A stretch of DNA of 46,097 bases from a virus. Location: positions 1 to 46,097 of IMG/VR virus record IMGVR_UViG_3300049793_000239; one strand, written 5' to 3'. Shown here in pieces: positions 14,204 to 21,860 of the stretch (the stretch's first letter is position 1; every line of letters begins with the position of its first letter). Under the pieces are notes generated by a model, which saw only the letters and a list, made by a program, of their open reading frames with translations, was not told the DNA's origin and searched no databases. The position numbers and the translations under genes were made by a program.

Positions 14204-15263
14204 CACAGCGATTGTCCACGCGCCACAGCATCAGGTTCTCTCGGTTCCCGAAGCCATTGAGAAAGTGCTAATTCTTGGAGACTTGAGTTCGCTCACGCCA
14301 AGCGACCGCATCGATTATTACAATCGGGTATGCCGCTCATTGGCGCTGAATCCGCTGACCATGCCGTTCTCCTACATTCTGTTCCGCGAAGGCGATGGCG
14401 GCCCAGCGAAACTCTCTCTCTATGCGAACAAGTCTTGCACCGAGCAATTAAGGAAGATTCACGGGGTGTCGATCATTCCGCCATTCCGCAAGAGCATTCG
14501 CGACGGCATCGTGACCGTCGAGGTGGATGCGCGAGACAAGACCGGGAGAACAGACACAGCCAGCGGCAGTGTCCCACTCTTCAAGTACAAGGACGGCAAG
14601 CGTATCGAGTTCGAGGGCCGGGACCTATGCAATGCGGACATGAAGTCTGAAACAAAAGCAAAAAGACGCGTAACGCTGTCGATTTGTGGGCTCGCTTTCC
14701 TTGATGAGAGCGAACTGGACACCATGGAGATCGTCGGTGGAGTGACGCGCGAAGGCCGCATCTACTACCACCAGGGCCAAGAGTCTGCCAAAGAGCCCCA
14801 AGATAGCGAGTCTATCAATACATTGAAAGCAAATGGTTTATGGTGCGATGAGCACCAGTCGACAAAGAGTGCCAACCACCTTAAAACATGCACATCCGCA
14901 AAGAGCTTGGTAGCGGCCGAAGCCAGTGGAGGAGAGAAAACCGACACTGAAGGGCGAATCTCAAGTCGTCCGGCCGCTGCCAGGACTTCTCCGCAGCCAA
15001 GCCAGGCACAGCCAGCTCTGTTCTTCACCATGCCGGAGAGCTTTAACGGGCACTACGCCGAATGGGTGAATATCAAAGAATTTGTCGCGGCGCGCCCGGA
15101 CTTCGTTGATCCGCTCCGACTGCTGTTCACGGGACATAAGGGGAAGAAAACAAAAGCAGGTACCACGCTAGTGCCAGCCGAAGAACTGCCCGCGTTGCTT
15201 GAGGCGCTCGCCGGAGATCTCTCCATCACTGTGAAAAAGTTGAAACCGCCAAAAGGTGCATGA
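14124..15263 (+). CDS. RecT-like single-strand annealing protein
   Basis: A 379-residue protein resembling phage annealing recombinases. A start linker (1-35) is followed by a core of about residues 45-205 with 'YYNRVCRSLALNPLTMPFSY', 'KLSLYANKSCTEQLRKIHG', and the characteristic 'ETKAKRRVTLSICGLAFLDESELDTM'. The remainder is a low-complexity linker and a small C-terminal domain (about 300-379). It should bind single strands and promote annealing during replication and concatemer formation, which matters because no polymerase genes are visible. The ATG has AAGGAAG upstream and starts 80 bases inside the KTSC gene. The exact superfamily (RecT, Erf or Sak) is not settled by eye. Confidence 0.72.
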   Translation: MPNSKTRISKRISAVPSKPRRKKSASSTAIVHAPQHQVLSVPEAIEKVLILGDLSSLTPSDRIDYYNRVCRSLALNPLTMPFSYILFREGDGGPAKLSLYANKSCTEQLRKIHGVSIIPPFRKSIRDGIVTVEVDARDKTGRTDTASGSVPLFKYKDGKRIEFEGRDLCNADMKSETKAKRRVTLSICGLAFLDESELDTMEIVGGVTREGRIYYHQGQESAKEPQDSESINTLKANGLWCDEHQSTKSANHLKTCTSAKSLVAAEASGGEKTDTEGRISSRPAAARTSPQPSQAQPALFFTMPESFNGHYAEWVNIKEFVAARPDFVDPLRLLFTGHKGKKTKAGTTLVPAEELPALLEALAGDLSITVKKLKPPKGA

Positions 15264-15266
15264 GGC

Positions 15267-15440
15267 ATGATGACTCCAAAGCAATTCACCGAGACGATGC
15301 AAAAGCTGAAAGAACAGTATGGCGGCGACACGGAAACTTTCCACGTCACGGCTGACGGGTTGCTCTGTGAACTTTTGAGAGAGCTTGGCTATCACGAAGG
15401 CATCGCTATTTACGAAGCGGAGGACCGCTGGTATGCCTGA
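15267..15440 (+). CDS. Small early protein
   Basis: A 57-residue acidic, mostly helical protein ('PKQFTETMQKLKEQYGGD', ending 'IYEAEDRWYA'), with no recognised domain. Two adjacent ATGs (15267, 15270) could start it. The gap to the annealing gene is three bases and its stop overlaps the next gene's start (ATGCCTGA), so it belongs to the recombination operon. Confidence 0.65.
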   Translation: MMTPKQFTETMQKLKEQYGGDTETFHVTADGLLCELLRELGYHEGIAIYEAEDRWYA

Positions 15441-15735
15441 CGTTCTAGCTTGTCTCGAACACTGCAAATTTTTGATCAGCAAGGGTCGCGGCGGGGAAGC
15501 GGCAAAACTTGTGCTGCCTAGAATTGAGGCGCAGCGCCGCCGCGTCAACAAGGAAGGCCGCACCCGGCTGGTCAAGGATTTACACTCTGGACAAGCGTAC
15601 AGCGAATGGAATGCGGAGTTCTCTCGTTACATCGAAGCGGCTGGTGACCCGAACGTAGCTTATTCGATTATGCTGCGGCTGCTCCAGCAGCTGCCGACAG
15701 ACAGCATTAAGCGATTATCCGAGGAAGGCCAGTGA
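15433..15735 (+). CDS. Early helical protein
   Basis: A 100-residue, mainly helical basic protein with no domain I recognise ('KGRGGEAAKLVLPRIEAQRRR' region spans about residues 17-37). I chose ATG at 15433, where GGAGG lies nine bases upstream and the start overlaps the preceding stop. A longer in-frame reading would begin at 15385 but lies wholly inside the previous gene. Confidence 0.65.
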   Translation: MPDVLACLEHCKFLISKGRGGEAAKLVLPRIEAQRRRVNKEGRTRLVKDLHSGQAYSEWNAEFSRYIEAAGDPNVAYSIMLRLLQQLPTDSIKRLSEEGQ

Positions 15736-15755
15736 AATGGTATGAAGGAATGAGG

Positions 15756-15860
15756 ATGAGAACTATGGGCTTAGCTGCTGCTGCGCGCTGGCGCTCCGCG
15801 CAAGCGGACAAACTCATCGAACTGCTCGAAGCGGCCACGGGCCGGGAGCGTGGCGCATGA
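15756..15860 (+). CDS. Very small early peptide
   Basis: A 34-residue peptide with one amphipathic helix ('SAQADKLIELLEAATG'). ATG at 15756 has AAGGA six bases upstream and the stop overlaps the next start (ATGA). Coding is supported only by this spacing and by filling the gap between genes. Confidence 0.5.
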   Translation: MRTMGLAAAARWRSAQADKLIELLEAATGRERGA

Positions 15861-16273
15861 GATGGCATCGCGACTGGCGGATAGACTCCGGCTATATCGG
15901 CTGCTGCTACAAAGAAGCAGAGTTCAAGCTCTTCGCCGCGCTTTTACGTCATCACGGCATCCCCGTGGAGCGGCGTGGATGCTACTCAACGATGGGCATC
16001 ACCATCTCGCTCTACACATCATCGCGGTTCGTACGGCGCGCACGTGAGATCAGGCGCGGCTTCAAGGCTGGCCTGCTGATTCGCGGCGATGCAATGGACT
16101 TCTTGCTTGGTCTGCGAAGCGCCTTGTCAGTGAGCATCCAAGAGCATCGCCTCCTGGCTGAAACCAATGCCGAGCAGCCTCGAAGCGCGACGGGTGAAAT
16201 ACCTGGCGGAAAGAGAAATAGCCAATGCCTGACCCCACCAAAGAAAAAGTACTCTGGCACCAATCCGGCGTGA
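15857..16273 (+). CDS. Early protein, unknown role
   Basis: A 138-residue basic protein with many aromatic and Cys residues in its first third ('GYIGCCYKEAEFKLFAALL'), a helical middle and a polar tail. It begins at an ATGA overlap. No family is recognised. The small overlapping reading at 16225 shares its last 49 bases. Confidence 0.65.
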   Translation: MRWHRDWRIDSGYIGCCYKEAEFKLFAALLRHHGIPVERRGCYSTMGITISLYTSSRFVRRAREIRRGFKAGLLIRGDAMDFLLGLRSALSVSIQEHRLLAETNAEQPRSATGEIPGGKRNSQCLTPPKKKYSGTNPA

Positions 16274-16311
16274 ACAAGCGCGGCGTTGAGCCAAAGGAGC
16301 CCAAGCTATGA
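16225..16311 (+). CDS. Possible tiny gene linking two genes
   Basis: A 28-residue reading frame (start 'MPDPTKEKVLW', end 'KEPKL') that begins inside the previous gene and ends with an ATGA overlap to the gene at 16308. A GGAAAGAG stretch lies upstream. The coupling pattern matches the rest of the operon, but a peptide this short could be only a translational bridge. Confidence 0.35.
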   Translation: MPDPTKEKVLWHQSGVNKRGVEPKEPKL

Positions 16312-16529
16312 AAGCATTAGAGTTGATCCCCACAGACGGGCTAAGAGACCAGTTGCGCGGCAGTTTATTCCACTGCTTTCTGCGCGAAGGCTACAGCCGT
16401 GAAGAAAGCGGTAAGCTCGTGGATATCGCCGTATCGTCTGCGCTGGACTTGGCACATGCGGTCTATAAAGCATACGTTGAAGCAGCGATTTGGCCTGATG
16501 GATCAGTCACGGAAGAAAAGGCTGAATGA
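16308..16529 (+). CDS. Small early protein, unknown role
   Basis: A 73-residue acidic, helical protein with no recognised domain. It starts at an ATGA overlap, with GGAG about 9 bases upstream, and ends with another ATGA overlap to the HNH gene. It is likely translated as part of a chain of coupled genes. Confidence 0.6.
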   Translation: MKALELIPTDGLRDQLRGSLFHCFLREGYSREESGKLVDIAVSSALDLAHAVYKAYVEAAIWPDGSVTEEKAE

Positions 16530-16918
16530 GTTGGGAATATCATGCCGACGAATCGCGCACTGCTGCCGCTTATCAAGCTGGCACGCTCAGGGACCAGAAG
16601 CAGCGCTCGTATTTCAGCAACTTAGGGCACGTGTTCCTGCGCGGGCTGGACCGCGGCGACCGCTGGATGCTGCTGTACCACGAGCAAAAAGGGCGCTGCG
16701 CGGAGTGTGGCAAGTGGTGCCAGGAGGACAAACTTGACCTCGACCACACGAATGGCCACACAACAAAAACGCGCTGCGACTGCTATCAACAAGTGCTCGT
16801 TGACGGGACCGAGTGCACTGGCGTGCGGCTGGTCTGCACCATGAGCCCGGAAAAAGGCGGGAGTCCAGAGTCCTGCCACGGGCGGAAGCACGTCCAGGTA
16901 CGCTGGAGCAAGAATTGA
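16526..16918 (+). CDS. HNH nuclease-like protein of early operon
   Basis: A 130-residue protein with an HNH-type zinc core: 'GRCAECGKWCQ' (about residues 57-67), 'LDLDHTNGH' with the catalytic-type His, and a later 'CHGRKH'. Unlike the HNH genes of the late region it is fully integrated in the operon with ATGA coupling, on the coding strand, and is not AT-rich. I therefore read it as a resident phage nuclease rather than a homing element. A role in recombination or packaging is possible. Confidence 0.7.
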   Translation: MSWEYHADESRTAAAYQAGTLRDQKQRSYFSNLGHVFLRGLDRGDRWMLLYHEQKGRCAECGKWCQEDKLDLDHTNGHTTKTRCDCYQQVLVDGTECTGVRLVCTMSPEKGGSPESCHGRKHVQVRWSKN

Positions 16919-16939
16919 AATCTCAGGAGGCAAGCGAAA

Positions 16940-17272
16940 ATGAGTAAATCTCTGGTAAGGATGAATCCGATCGCGGACAATAAAGCTCCCGAACTACGCT
17001 CTTGGGGCTTAGTGGAACTTTTCGGCCATCAACGCATTGTCGGTATGGTCACTGTGGACCCGATAGACTTCCCCGGCATGGTCCGCGTGGACGTTCCCGA
17101 CTTGCTCAAGGAAAGCAAAATAGAGCGACCCGGCTTTACTCGCTACTTCGGCAAGTCTGCGCTTTACAGCGTTACGCCGATCACAGAGGATGCCGTCCTG
17201 GAACTGCTGCCGCACATCGACGGGAAGCCAGCTAGACCGCTATCAATTGGCCGAGGAGAATGGGATGGCTAG
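16940..17272 (+). CDS. Conserved-type phage protein
   Basis: A 110-residue protein with the pattern 'SWGLVELFGHQRIVGMV', then 'VRVDVPD' and 'RYFGKSALYSVTPITEDAV'. This matches a family often seen in tailed phages without known function. An AGGAGG lies ten bases before the ATG. It overlaps the next gene by eight bases. Confidence 0.75.
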   Translation: MSKSLVRMNPIADNKAPELRSWGLVELFGHQRIVGMVTVDPIDFPGMVRVDVPDLLKESKIERPGFTRYFGKSALYSVTPITEDAVLELLPHIDGKPARPLSIGRGEWDG

Positions 17273-17549
17273 TCCACCGCTAAAACTGAATGAGCGTGTC
17301 GCCGAGATTCGCTGGTCGAAAGGTTCTTGCGGGGTAAGTGGGTGTGCGGACCCTGAATGTGTTTGCGCCCTTTGCGCTCAGGCCATTGGCATCAAGGAAT
17401 ACGACCCCCGATGGCAGAACCACGACGAAGACTGTTTCGGGTGCGAACTCTGCGAGGATGACGTGCCGATGATACTATTCCGCGGCGAAGGCAAAAACAT
17501 GAAACAAGCCGCCTTCCACACCAAGTGCTTTGAGAAACTACTGTGCTGA
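17265..17549 (+). CDS. Cys-rich putative zinc protein
   Basis: A 94-residue protein with about eleven Cys residues in clusters: 'CGVSGCADPECVCALCA' (about 23-39), 'CFGCELC' (near 58-64), 'HTKC' near the end. The arrangement suggests two zinc sites. ATG at 17265 has AGGAG six bases upstream. It lies directly before the methyltransferase gene and overlaps it by seven bases. Function unknown. Confidence 0.7.
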   Translation: MASPPLKLNERVAEIRWSKGSCGVSGCADPECVCALCAQAIGIKEYDPRWQNHDEDCFGCELCEDDVPMILFRGEGKNMKQAAFHTKCFEKLLC

Positions 17550-18547
17550 TCCGCGCTGATGCCCGAAGCATTCCGCTAGCAGATCAATCGGTCAACTGTG
17601 TGGTGACTTCCCCGCCGTACTGGCGGCAGCGCGATTATAAAATCTCTGGCCAAATTGGACTCGAGCAAACGCCGGAGGAATACTGCGAAAATCTAGTCAA
17701 GGTCTTCTGTGGAATATGGCGCGTACTGCGCGACGATGGCACGGTTTTTCTGAATCTCGGCGATAAATGGGCTTCTGGTGGCAATGGAGGGGGCGGATCC
17801 TTCATGGAGGGGCGTCAAGAGGCCTGGGCGCACGCCAAAGATGCCAAAGGTTGGAGGAGCCCGCCAGATGGTTACAAGGACAAGGATCTCGTAGGAATCC
17901 CTTGGATGGTTGCCTTCGCGCTCCGCTCGAGTGGGTGGTATCTGCGGCAATGCAACATCTGGGCAAAACCAAATTGCATGCCGGAATCCGTAACCGACCG
18001 CTCCACCATTTCGCACGAGTATATCTTCCAGTTCAGCAAGAGCGCGCATTATTTTTACAATTCCGATCTGGCGCGTACTCCACAGATGCCAAGCACGGAA
18101 ACTCGCCTTGCCCATGATGTAGAGAATCAAACCGGGAGCGACCGAGCCAGTGGGCAACGAAAGACCAATGGCCCGATGAAGGCTGTTAGACGTTCCGATA
18201 AACAGCGTGGGCACTCACGAAGACACAACGGTTTTAATGACCGATGGGATGCCATGAGCGTCCAAGAACAGATGGCCAATGGAGCAAATCTCCGGTCAGT
18301 CTGGTGGGTTAGTCCAGCGCAAACGACAGACGAGCATTACGCGGTGATGCCTGAAAAGATTGCACGAATTTGCATCCTAGCGGGCTGCCCTGCTGGCGGG
18401 ATTGTCTTTGACCCGTTTGCAGGATCAGGAACAACAGTGCTGGTAGCAAGGAACCTGCAATGCCACGGCATCGGCCTGGAACTAAACCCCGAGTACCTCG
18501 AAATCGCAAAAAGGCGTCTGGCGCAATCGGTGATGACTTTTCGATGA
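17543..18547 (+). CDS. DNA methyltransferase (beta class, probable N4-cytosine)
   Basis: Transfers a methyl group from S-adenosylmethionine to DNA, most likely to protect phage DNA or alter host recognition. The 334-residue product has the catalytic motif 'TSPPYW' at residues 22-27 and the cofactor-binding 'DPFAGSGTT' at about 290-298, with 'GIGLELNPEYLEIAKRRL' after it. Catalytic motif before cofactor motif marks the beta class, and TSPPYW is usual for N4-cytosine enzymes, though N6-adenine cannot be excluded. GTG at 17543 overlaps the previous stop. No partner restriction enzyme is seen. Confidence 0.88.
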   Translation: MLIRADARSIPLADQSVNCVVTSPPYWRQRDYKISGQIGLEQTPEEYCENLVKVFCGIWRVLRDDGTVFLNLGDKWASGGNGGGGSFMEGRQEAWAHAKDAKGWRSPPDGYKDKDLVGIPWMVAFALRSSGWYLRQCNIWAKPNCMPESVTDRSTISHEYIFQFSKSAHYFYNSDLARTPQMPSTETRLAHDVENQTGSDRASGQRKTNGPMKAVRRSDKQRGHSRRHNGFNDRWDAMSVQEQMANGANLRSVWWVSPAQTTDEHYAVMPEKIARICILAGCPAGGIVFDPFAGSGTTVLVARNLQCHGIGLELNPEYLEIAKRRLAQSVMTFR

Positions 18548-18873
18548 AGCAGATACGGATAAATGAGAAACGCCAAAAACCTACAATCAGTGCACCGCTG
18601 GAAGCATGGGAAATGATTCTGACGTTTGAGCGTATCTTTTCGGACCAAGAATTTGAAGTGTGGAAAATCGGCTTGTGGGAATTTACGAGGACCAGCGATG
18701 GCGAAGCGTTCTGGGAATGGACCGGGCCGGTCAAGAGCGAGCAGTACCAAGAATCGAATTGCACCAGCCACCGAGCGCGCGGCCCAGCTAAAGAAAGAGT
18801 TGCCGAAGCCAAAAGTGTGCCAGAAGCACCCGCGCCCCATACATTTCGACGGACTAAAGTGTCCTTGCTGTGA
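18544..18873 (+). CDS. Early protein, unknown role
   Basis: A 109-residue protein with a structured first part ('EAWEMILTFERIFSDQEFEVWK', spread over about residues 19-42, then 'EAFWEWTGPVK') and a basic tail that looks less constrained. It starts at an ATGA overlap with the methyltransferase gene. Its last 176 bases are shared with the gene at 18698 in another frame. Confidence 0.55.
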   Translation: MKQIRINEKRQKPTISAPLEAWEMILTFERIFSDQEFEVWKIGLWEFTRTSDGEAFWEWTGPVKSEQYQESNCTSHRARGPAKERVAEAKSVPEAPAPHTFRRTKVSLL

Positions 18874-18916
18874 AATTCAGCGCGAATGGCTTGCGCTTAC
18901 CGGCGATATGCGGTAG
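18698..18916 (+). CDS. Small basic protein with CxxC motif
   Basis: A 72-residue basic protein with a C-terminal 'CQKHPR' and 'CPCCEIQREW', a possible zinc knuckle. ATG at 18698 has GAGG seven bases upstream. The reading starts within the preceding gene; the C-terminal motif looks more protein-like than the tail of that other frame, so both may be used. Confidence 0.5.
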   Translation: MAKRSGNGPGRSRASSTKNRIAPATERAAQLKKELPKPKVCQKHPRPIHFDGLKCPCCEIQREWLALTGDMR

Positions 18917-19435
18917 AAAGGAGGATAGGAAAGCTTTCTGCCGGGTTGCTGGCGTCCACTTTGATCGGTAGCCCGTCAGTGGCCCGGCACTTAGTTTTCC
19001 AAGAGCTATCGATCAAATGAGAACTTCCAACGATAACTCCGGGTCTGAAGCCGTCACTCCTGGCGCAACGATGCAGCCTCGCGCGAATGAAGGGCTAATC
19101 TATTGGCTGGTAGCTTTGCCCCACCTCATGGGTACTCTTGTTGGATGTACAAGTGGAAACCCAAAGAGCATCCTTGAGGAAGGGCGAAGCTCGCGGCTTA
19201 TTCCTCGTTTCGCAGGAAGAAAAGACACACTGAATCTGGTGAGCGGCGTCCTAACGGCTGGCGTCCCGAATGTGCAGGTGTGTCGCGCGAAATCGCTGCG
19301 CCGAAATTTCTTACTCTTTCTGGAACCTTGCTTGAAGTGATCTCAAAACACGACTTTGAGACGCTAAGGGGCTTTGCCCCTCGCACCCCGAAGTCAAAAA
19401 CACAAGCAAAGGCTTAGGTGAGGGAAGTTAGCCGT
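18917..19435. other. Gene-poor stretch in early region
   Basis: About 520 bases with no gene I can support. It holds a strong hairpin at 18940-18988. One plus-strand frame reads plausible protein on both sides of an in-frame TGA at 19175-19177: before it 'MYKWKPKEHP', after it a stretch ending 'FETLRGFAPRTPKSK' at 19417. A different frame is open from 19017 to 19340 but has an unconvincing composition. The stretch may contain a decayed gene, an RNA, or both. Confidence 0.4.
18940..18988 (+). other. 15-base-pair hairpin after methyltransferase genes
   Basis: Bases 18940-18954 pair fully with 18974-18988 (15 pairs, including several G-U in RNA) around a 19-base loop. AAAGGAGG lies just upstream at 18918-18925 with no good start codon after it. 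There is no immediate T-run, so it is not a clear terminator; an RNA element or processing site is possible. Confidence 0.45.
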
Positions 19436-19618
19436 ATGCACCAATGCAAGATCGAGCACGATGAAAGATTCCTAGTGCGGCCCTGGGGCGTGAAATGTGC
19501 TTGCGGATTCAGCGGCGCCGCGCTGGATAAAAAAGAGGCCGAGCGGATCGCTAAAGCACATGAAGAAATTACCACACAAGAATGCCGGCAAAAGTTTGAG
19601 CGTTATGTCCCGGCGTGA
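19436..19618 (+). CDS. Small CxCG zinc-like protein
   Basis: A 60-residue protein: 'MHQCKIEHDERF', then 'VKCACGFSG' and a charged helix with 'KKEAERIAKAHEEI'. His3 or Cys4 and the CxC could bind metal. I chose ATG at 19436 (GAGGGAAG eight bases upstream); GTG at 19418 is an in-frame alternative. The plan resembles the late-strand product at 10-276. Confidence 0.65.
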   Translation: MHQCKIEHDERFLVRPWGVKCACGFSGAALDKKEAERIAKAHEEITTQECRQKFERYVPA

Positions 19619-19638
19619 TCCGTCTAAAGCCGAGGGCC

Positions 19639-19666
19639 TTGACATTGTGCGACGCGGTGATACAAT
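19639..19666 (+). promoter_or_regulatory. Strong second early promoter
   Basis: TTGACA at 19639-19644, a 16-base spacer and TACAAT at 19661-19666, the best sigma70-type match in the window. Only nine bases separate it from the ATG at 19676 and there is no Shine-Dalgarno, so the message is nearly leaderless. Confidence 0.65.
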
Positions 19667-19675
19667 CGGCACATC

Positions 19676-19828
19676 ATGGCACAGCAACCTAAGGGCGTGT
19701 ATCTCTCGGTCCGTACCGACAAGTCAACGAAGCACGCGCTGGGGAAGCTTGCGCGCAAGAGATACTTGACGCTTTCTCAGGTCATTCTCGAAGCGCTCAG
19801 GGAAAAAATCGAAAAGGAGAAAAAATGA
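19676..19828 (+). CDS. Ribbon-helix-helix-like regulator
   Basis: A 50-residue protein: strand 'KGVYLSVRTD', helix 'STKHALGKLARKRY', then 'TLSQVILEALREKIEKEKK'. This fits the CopG/Arc ribbon-helix-helix plan and gives a DNA-binding dimer. It starts a second early transcription unit from a strong promoter and ends with an ATGA overlap to the next gene. It parallels the gene at 11921, which also follows a near-leaderless promoter. Confidence 0.78.
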   Translation: MAQQPKGVYLSVRTDKSTKHALGKLARKRYLTLSQVILEALREKIEKEKK

Positions 19829-20130
19829 GAATCTGGCGGCAGGGAGATATCCTTATCACAGAAGTAAAAGCAATTCCGAAAGGCACGAAGGTCCGCAAGT
19901 CGGGCCACATTCTCGAAGGAGAAGCAACTGGCCACGTCCACCGCATCGCCGAACTGGACCAAGCCGAAGTGCTGGAAGTCGGCGAGAACGGTCTGTTTCT
20001 GTCCGTGAGCGAGGCCGGCGTCTCGATCATACATCCGGATCATGGCCCTATCACTTTGCCTGCTGGCAATTTCCAGATCATCCGCCAGGTTGAGTACGCT
20101 CCTGAAGCAATTCGTAATGTGCAGGACTGA
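19825..20130 (+). CDS. Conserved-type small phage protein
   Basis: A 101-residue beta-rich protein with 'RIWRQGDILITEVKAIPKGT', 'GEATGHVHRI', 'HPDHGPITLPAGNFQIIRQVEY' and 'PEAIRNVQD'. Proteins with this plan occur in many phages and bacteria without known function, and often next to DUF6745 proteins, as here. The start is fixed by the ATGA overlap and GGAG nine bases upstream. Confidence 0.78.
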   Translation: MRIWRQGDILITEVKAIPKGTKVRKSGHILEGEATGHVHRIAELDQAEVLEVGENGLFLSVSEAGVSIIHPDHGPITLPAGNFQIIRQVEYAPEAIRNVQD

Positions 20131-20152
20131 GGCAGAAAGCGAGAAAAGCTCA

Positions 20153-21307
20153 ATGCGTAAGTACAGCCTAACAGAAGAGCACCGCGCGCAACTCAAGCCT
20201 TGGGCCGAACGCTGGATTCGCAACGCTATGAGCACGGCAGCGATGACTGAAGAAGACCGCAATATTTGCATTGGGGCGGTGAAGCGGCTTTATCGCGCTG
20301 CTAACTTAGAGCCTCCTCCAGATCGGCGCATCATCTTTGTGTCATCGCCTTTCGTGATGCGTTTCGCGGCTGGCTTTGCGGCTTGGATTTGGTATTGTCA
20401 TAGGAATAAAACGCGCGACGCCACGCGCGCCGCCACGTACGCCGCCACGCGCGCCGCCACGCGCGCCGCCACGTACGCCGCCACGCGCGCCGCCACGGAC
20501 GCCGCCACGCGCGACGCCACGTACGACGAAAATCAATGGTTCATTCTGAACGGAGATCTTGTTCGCTTAGCGCACGAATTAGGAGTTGGCAAGGCTGGCT
20601 TGCAGTGCGCTTACAACGCTTACAACTTCTGGCAAGGTGGGAATCAGTGGTCTGGGTGGGATGCTTTCCTGTCCTTCTTCCGCCACATCGTAAAACTTGA
20701 CATCAATTACGCTGCTTACGAATCATGGGAAACGCTCTCACTCCATTCCGGGCCCCGCTGTGTGCATACTGAATTTTGTATTATCAGTGATAGGCCGGAA
20801 GTGCTTCTGGTGGACGATCAGAACAGGCCGCACAACGCGACTGGCCCATTCTGCCGCTGGCGCGATGGCAGCGAACTCTACTCATTTCACGGAACGCGAA
20901 TGCCAGCGCGCATCATCAGGCATCCCGAGAGTATTACTGCGAAAGAGATTCTTGCCGAGCAGAATGCCGAAGTGCGCCGCGTGATGATCGAGTGCATGGG
21001 CATGGAGCGCTTTATCGCCGAAGCGGGAGCCAAAAGCATTCACGAAGATGAATTCGGAGAATTGTTCTCGGTCGATCTGCCGGGCGACCCGGAAGGGAAG
21101 TTGGTTACCGTGCGTGTATATAACTCCACGCCAGAGCCAGACGGCAGCCGGAAACCTTATTTCCTGCGCGTTGATCCCGAATGCCGCCCGCTGTTTGTCG
21201 GCGGGAAGAAAGGCAAGCCGCAAAAGCAGACAGCCACTAATGCTGTAGCGGCAAGCTTTGGCAAGACTGGGAAAGAGTACGCTGCATATCTAATAGCGCA
21301 GACCTAA
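20153..21307 (+). CDS. DUF6745-like protein with Ala-Thr repeat
   Basis: A 384-residue protein. The first 75 residues are helical and include 'AVKRLYRAANLEPPPDRRIIFVSSP'-like sequence (about 42-66). Residues 89-124 are nine four-residue repeats (AAT plus Arg, Tyr or Asp). The rest carries 'HNATGPFCRWRDGSELYSFHG', 'PARIIRHPESITAKEI' and 'NAEVRRVMIECMG', then 'YFLRVDPEC'. This is the plan of DUF6745 proteins, whose function is unknown. ATG at 20153 was chosen as the first after the previous stop; GAG lies nine bases upstream. It is the longest gene of this transcription unit. Confidence 0.8.
   Translation: MRKYSLTEEHRAQLKPWAERWIRNAMSTAAMTEEDRNICIGAVKRLYRAANLEPPPDRRIIFVSSPFVMRFAAGFAAWIWYCHRNKTRDATRAATYAATRAATRAATYAATRAATDAATRDATYDENQWFILNGDLVRLAHELGVGKAGLQCAYNAYNFWQGGNQWSGWDAFLSFFRHIVKLDINYAAYESWETLSLHSGPRCVHTEFCIISDRPEVLLVDDQNRPHNATGPFCRWRDGSELYSFHGTRMPARIIRHPESITAKEILAEQNAEVRRVMIECMGMERFIAEAGAKSIHEDEFGELFSVDLPGDPEGKLVTVRVYNSTPEPDGSRKPYFLRVDPECRPLFVGGKKGKPQKQTATNAVAASFGKTGKEYAAYLIAQT
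20417..20524 (+). repeat. Nine tandem 12-base repeats in coding sequence
   Basis: Units of the form G(A/C)C GCC ACG followed by CGC, TAC or GAC, encoding Ala-Ala-Thr plus a variable residue (Arg, Tyr, Arg, Arg, Tyr, Arg, Asp, Arg, Tyr). The DNA is nearly identical between units except at the fourth codon. Length variation by slippage is likely. Confidence 0.9.
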
Positions 21308-21322
21308 TGCTATCTTTGCGTG

Positions 21323-21541
21323 ATGGCCTGGGTGATACAGTATTGCGGCGGGTGCCCTTGCTGGATCGCTGCGCCGAGCGCCAAGAGTCCTGGCACGGAC
21401 ACGCTGATGTCGGCGCTGGGCATAACTTACCAAGCGTCGCAGGCGAAGCGTTTCGCTACCGAAAAAGAAGCGATCTTAGAAATGCTGACGCTTAAGTTGC
21501 CGAATAATTGGCATGTCGTGAGGGCGCTTGGCGTGGTATAA
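21323..21541 (+). CDS. Small early protein
   Basis: A 72-residue protein with 'YCGGCPCWIA' near the start and an otherwise helical body. The three Cys could bind metal. ATG at 21323 was chosen; GTG at 21320 is in frame next to it. No family recognised. It overlaps the possible TTG start of the next gene. Confidence 0.6.
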   Translation: MAWVIQYCGGCPCWIAAPSAKSPGTDTLMSALGITYQASQAKRFATEKEAILEMLTLKLPNNWHVVRALGVV

Positions 21542-21551
21542 AGCAACTGAC

Positions 21552-21860
21552 ATGTCACTCTTAGAATTTCCCAATCCGGTAGGCTGGTACGAGAGCGGAA
21601 AGAATGCCGGGATGGAGCGCGACGAAGTCAATGCATTTGTCAGCATGCTCTACTCCGCACAAATTTCGTTCCTCTGGCGCTCTGGCGCTGCCAAATGGGC
21701 ACAGTATATCGGCGAGGGGAAAGCTCTCCAAGATGCAGCGACGGCGATGTATCTGTCATTGCGCTTACTGGAGAAGAAAAATTTCTTGATCTTGACCATA
21801 CCATCCGACATGCTTGCGGCGGATAATCTGTCAAAATTCCAAAGCGAAAGGATGACCTGA
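21552..21860 (+). CDS. Early helical protein
   Basis: A 102-residue protein with a short N-terminal 'SLLEFPNPVGWYESGK' and two helical stretches. No domain is recognised. Start is uncertain: ATG at 21552 lacks a ribosome site, while an in-frame TTG at 21528 has GAGGG four bases upstream and overlaps the previous stop. Confidence 0.6.
   Translation: MSLLEFPNPVGWYESGKNAGMERDEVNAFVSMLYSAQISFLWRSGAAKWAQYIGEGKALQDAATAMYLSLRLLEKKNFLILTIPSDMLAADNLSKFQSERMT

Noticed and set aside
19017-19340. A 107-codon frame starting with ATG at an ATGA overlap.
   Set aside because: No good ribosome site, unconvincing composition, and another frame looks more protein-like across half of it.
20417-20524. Short regular repeats considered as a CRISPR array.
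   Set aside because: Units are 12 bases, contiguous and in frame with a coding sequence, without spacers.
20342-20536. An Arg/Gly-rich minus-strand frame over the tandem repeats.
   Set aside because: It is the complement of the Ala-Thr repeats in a well-supported plus-strand gene.
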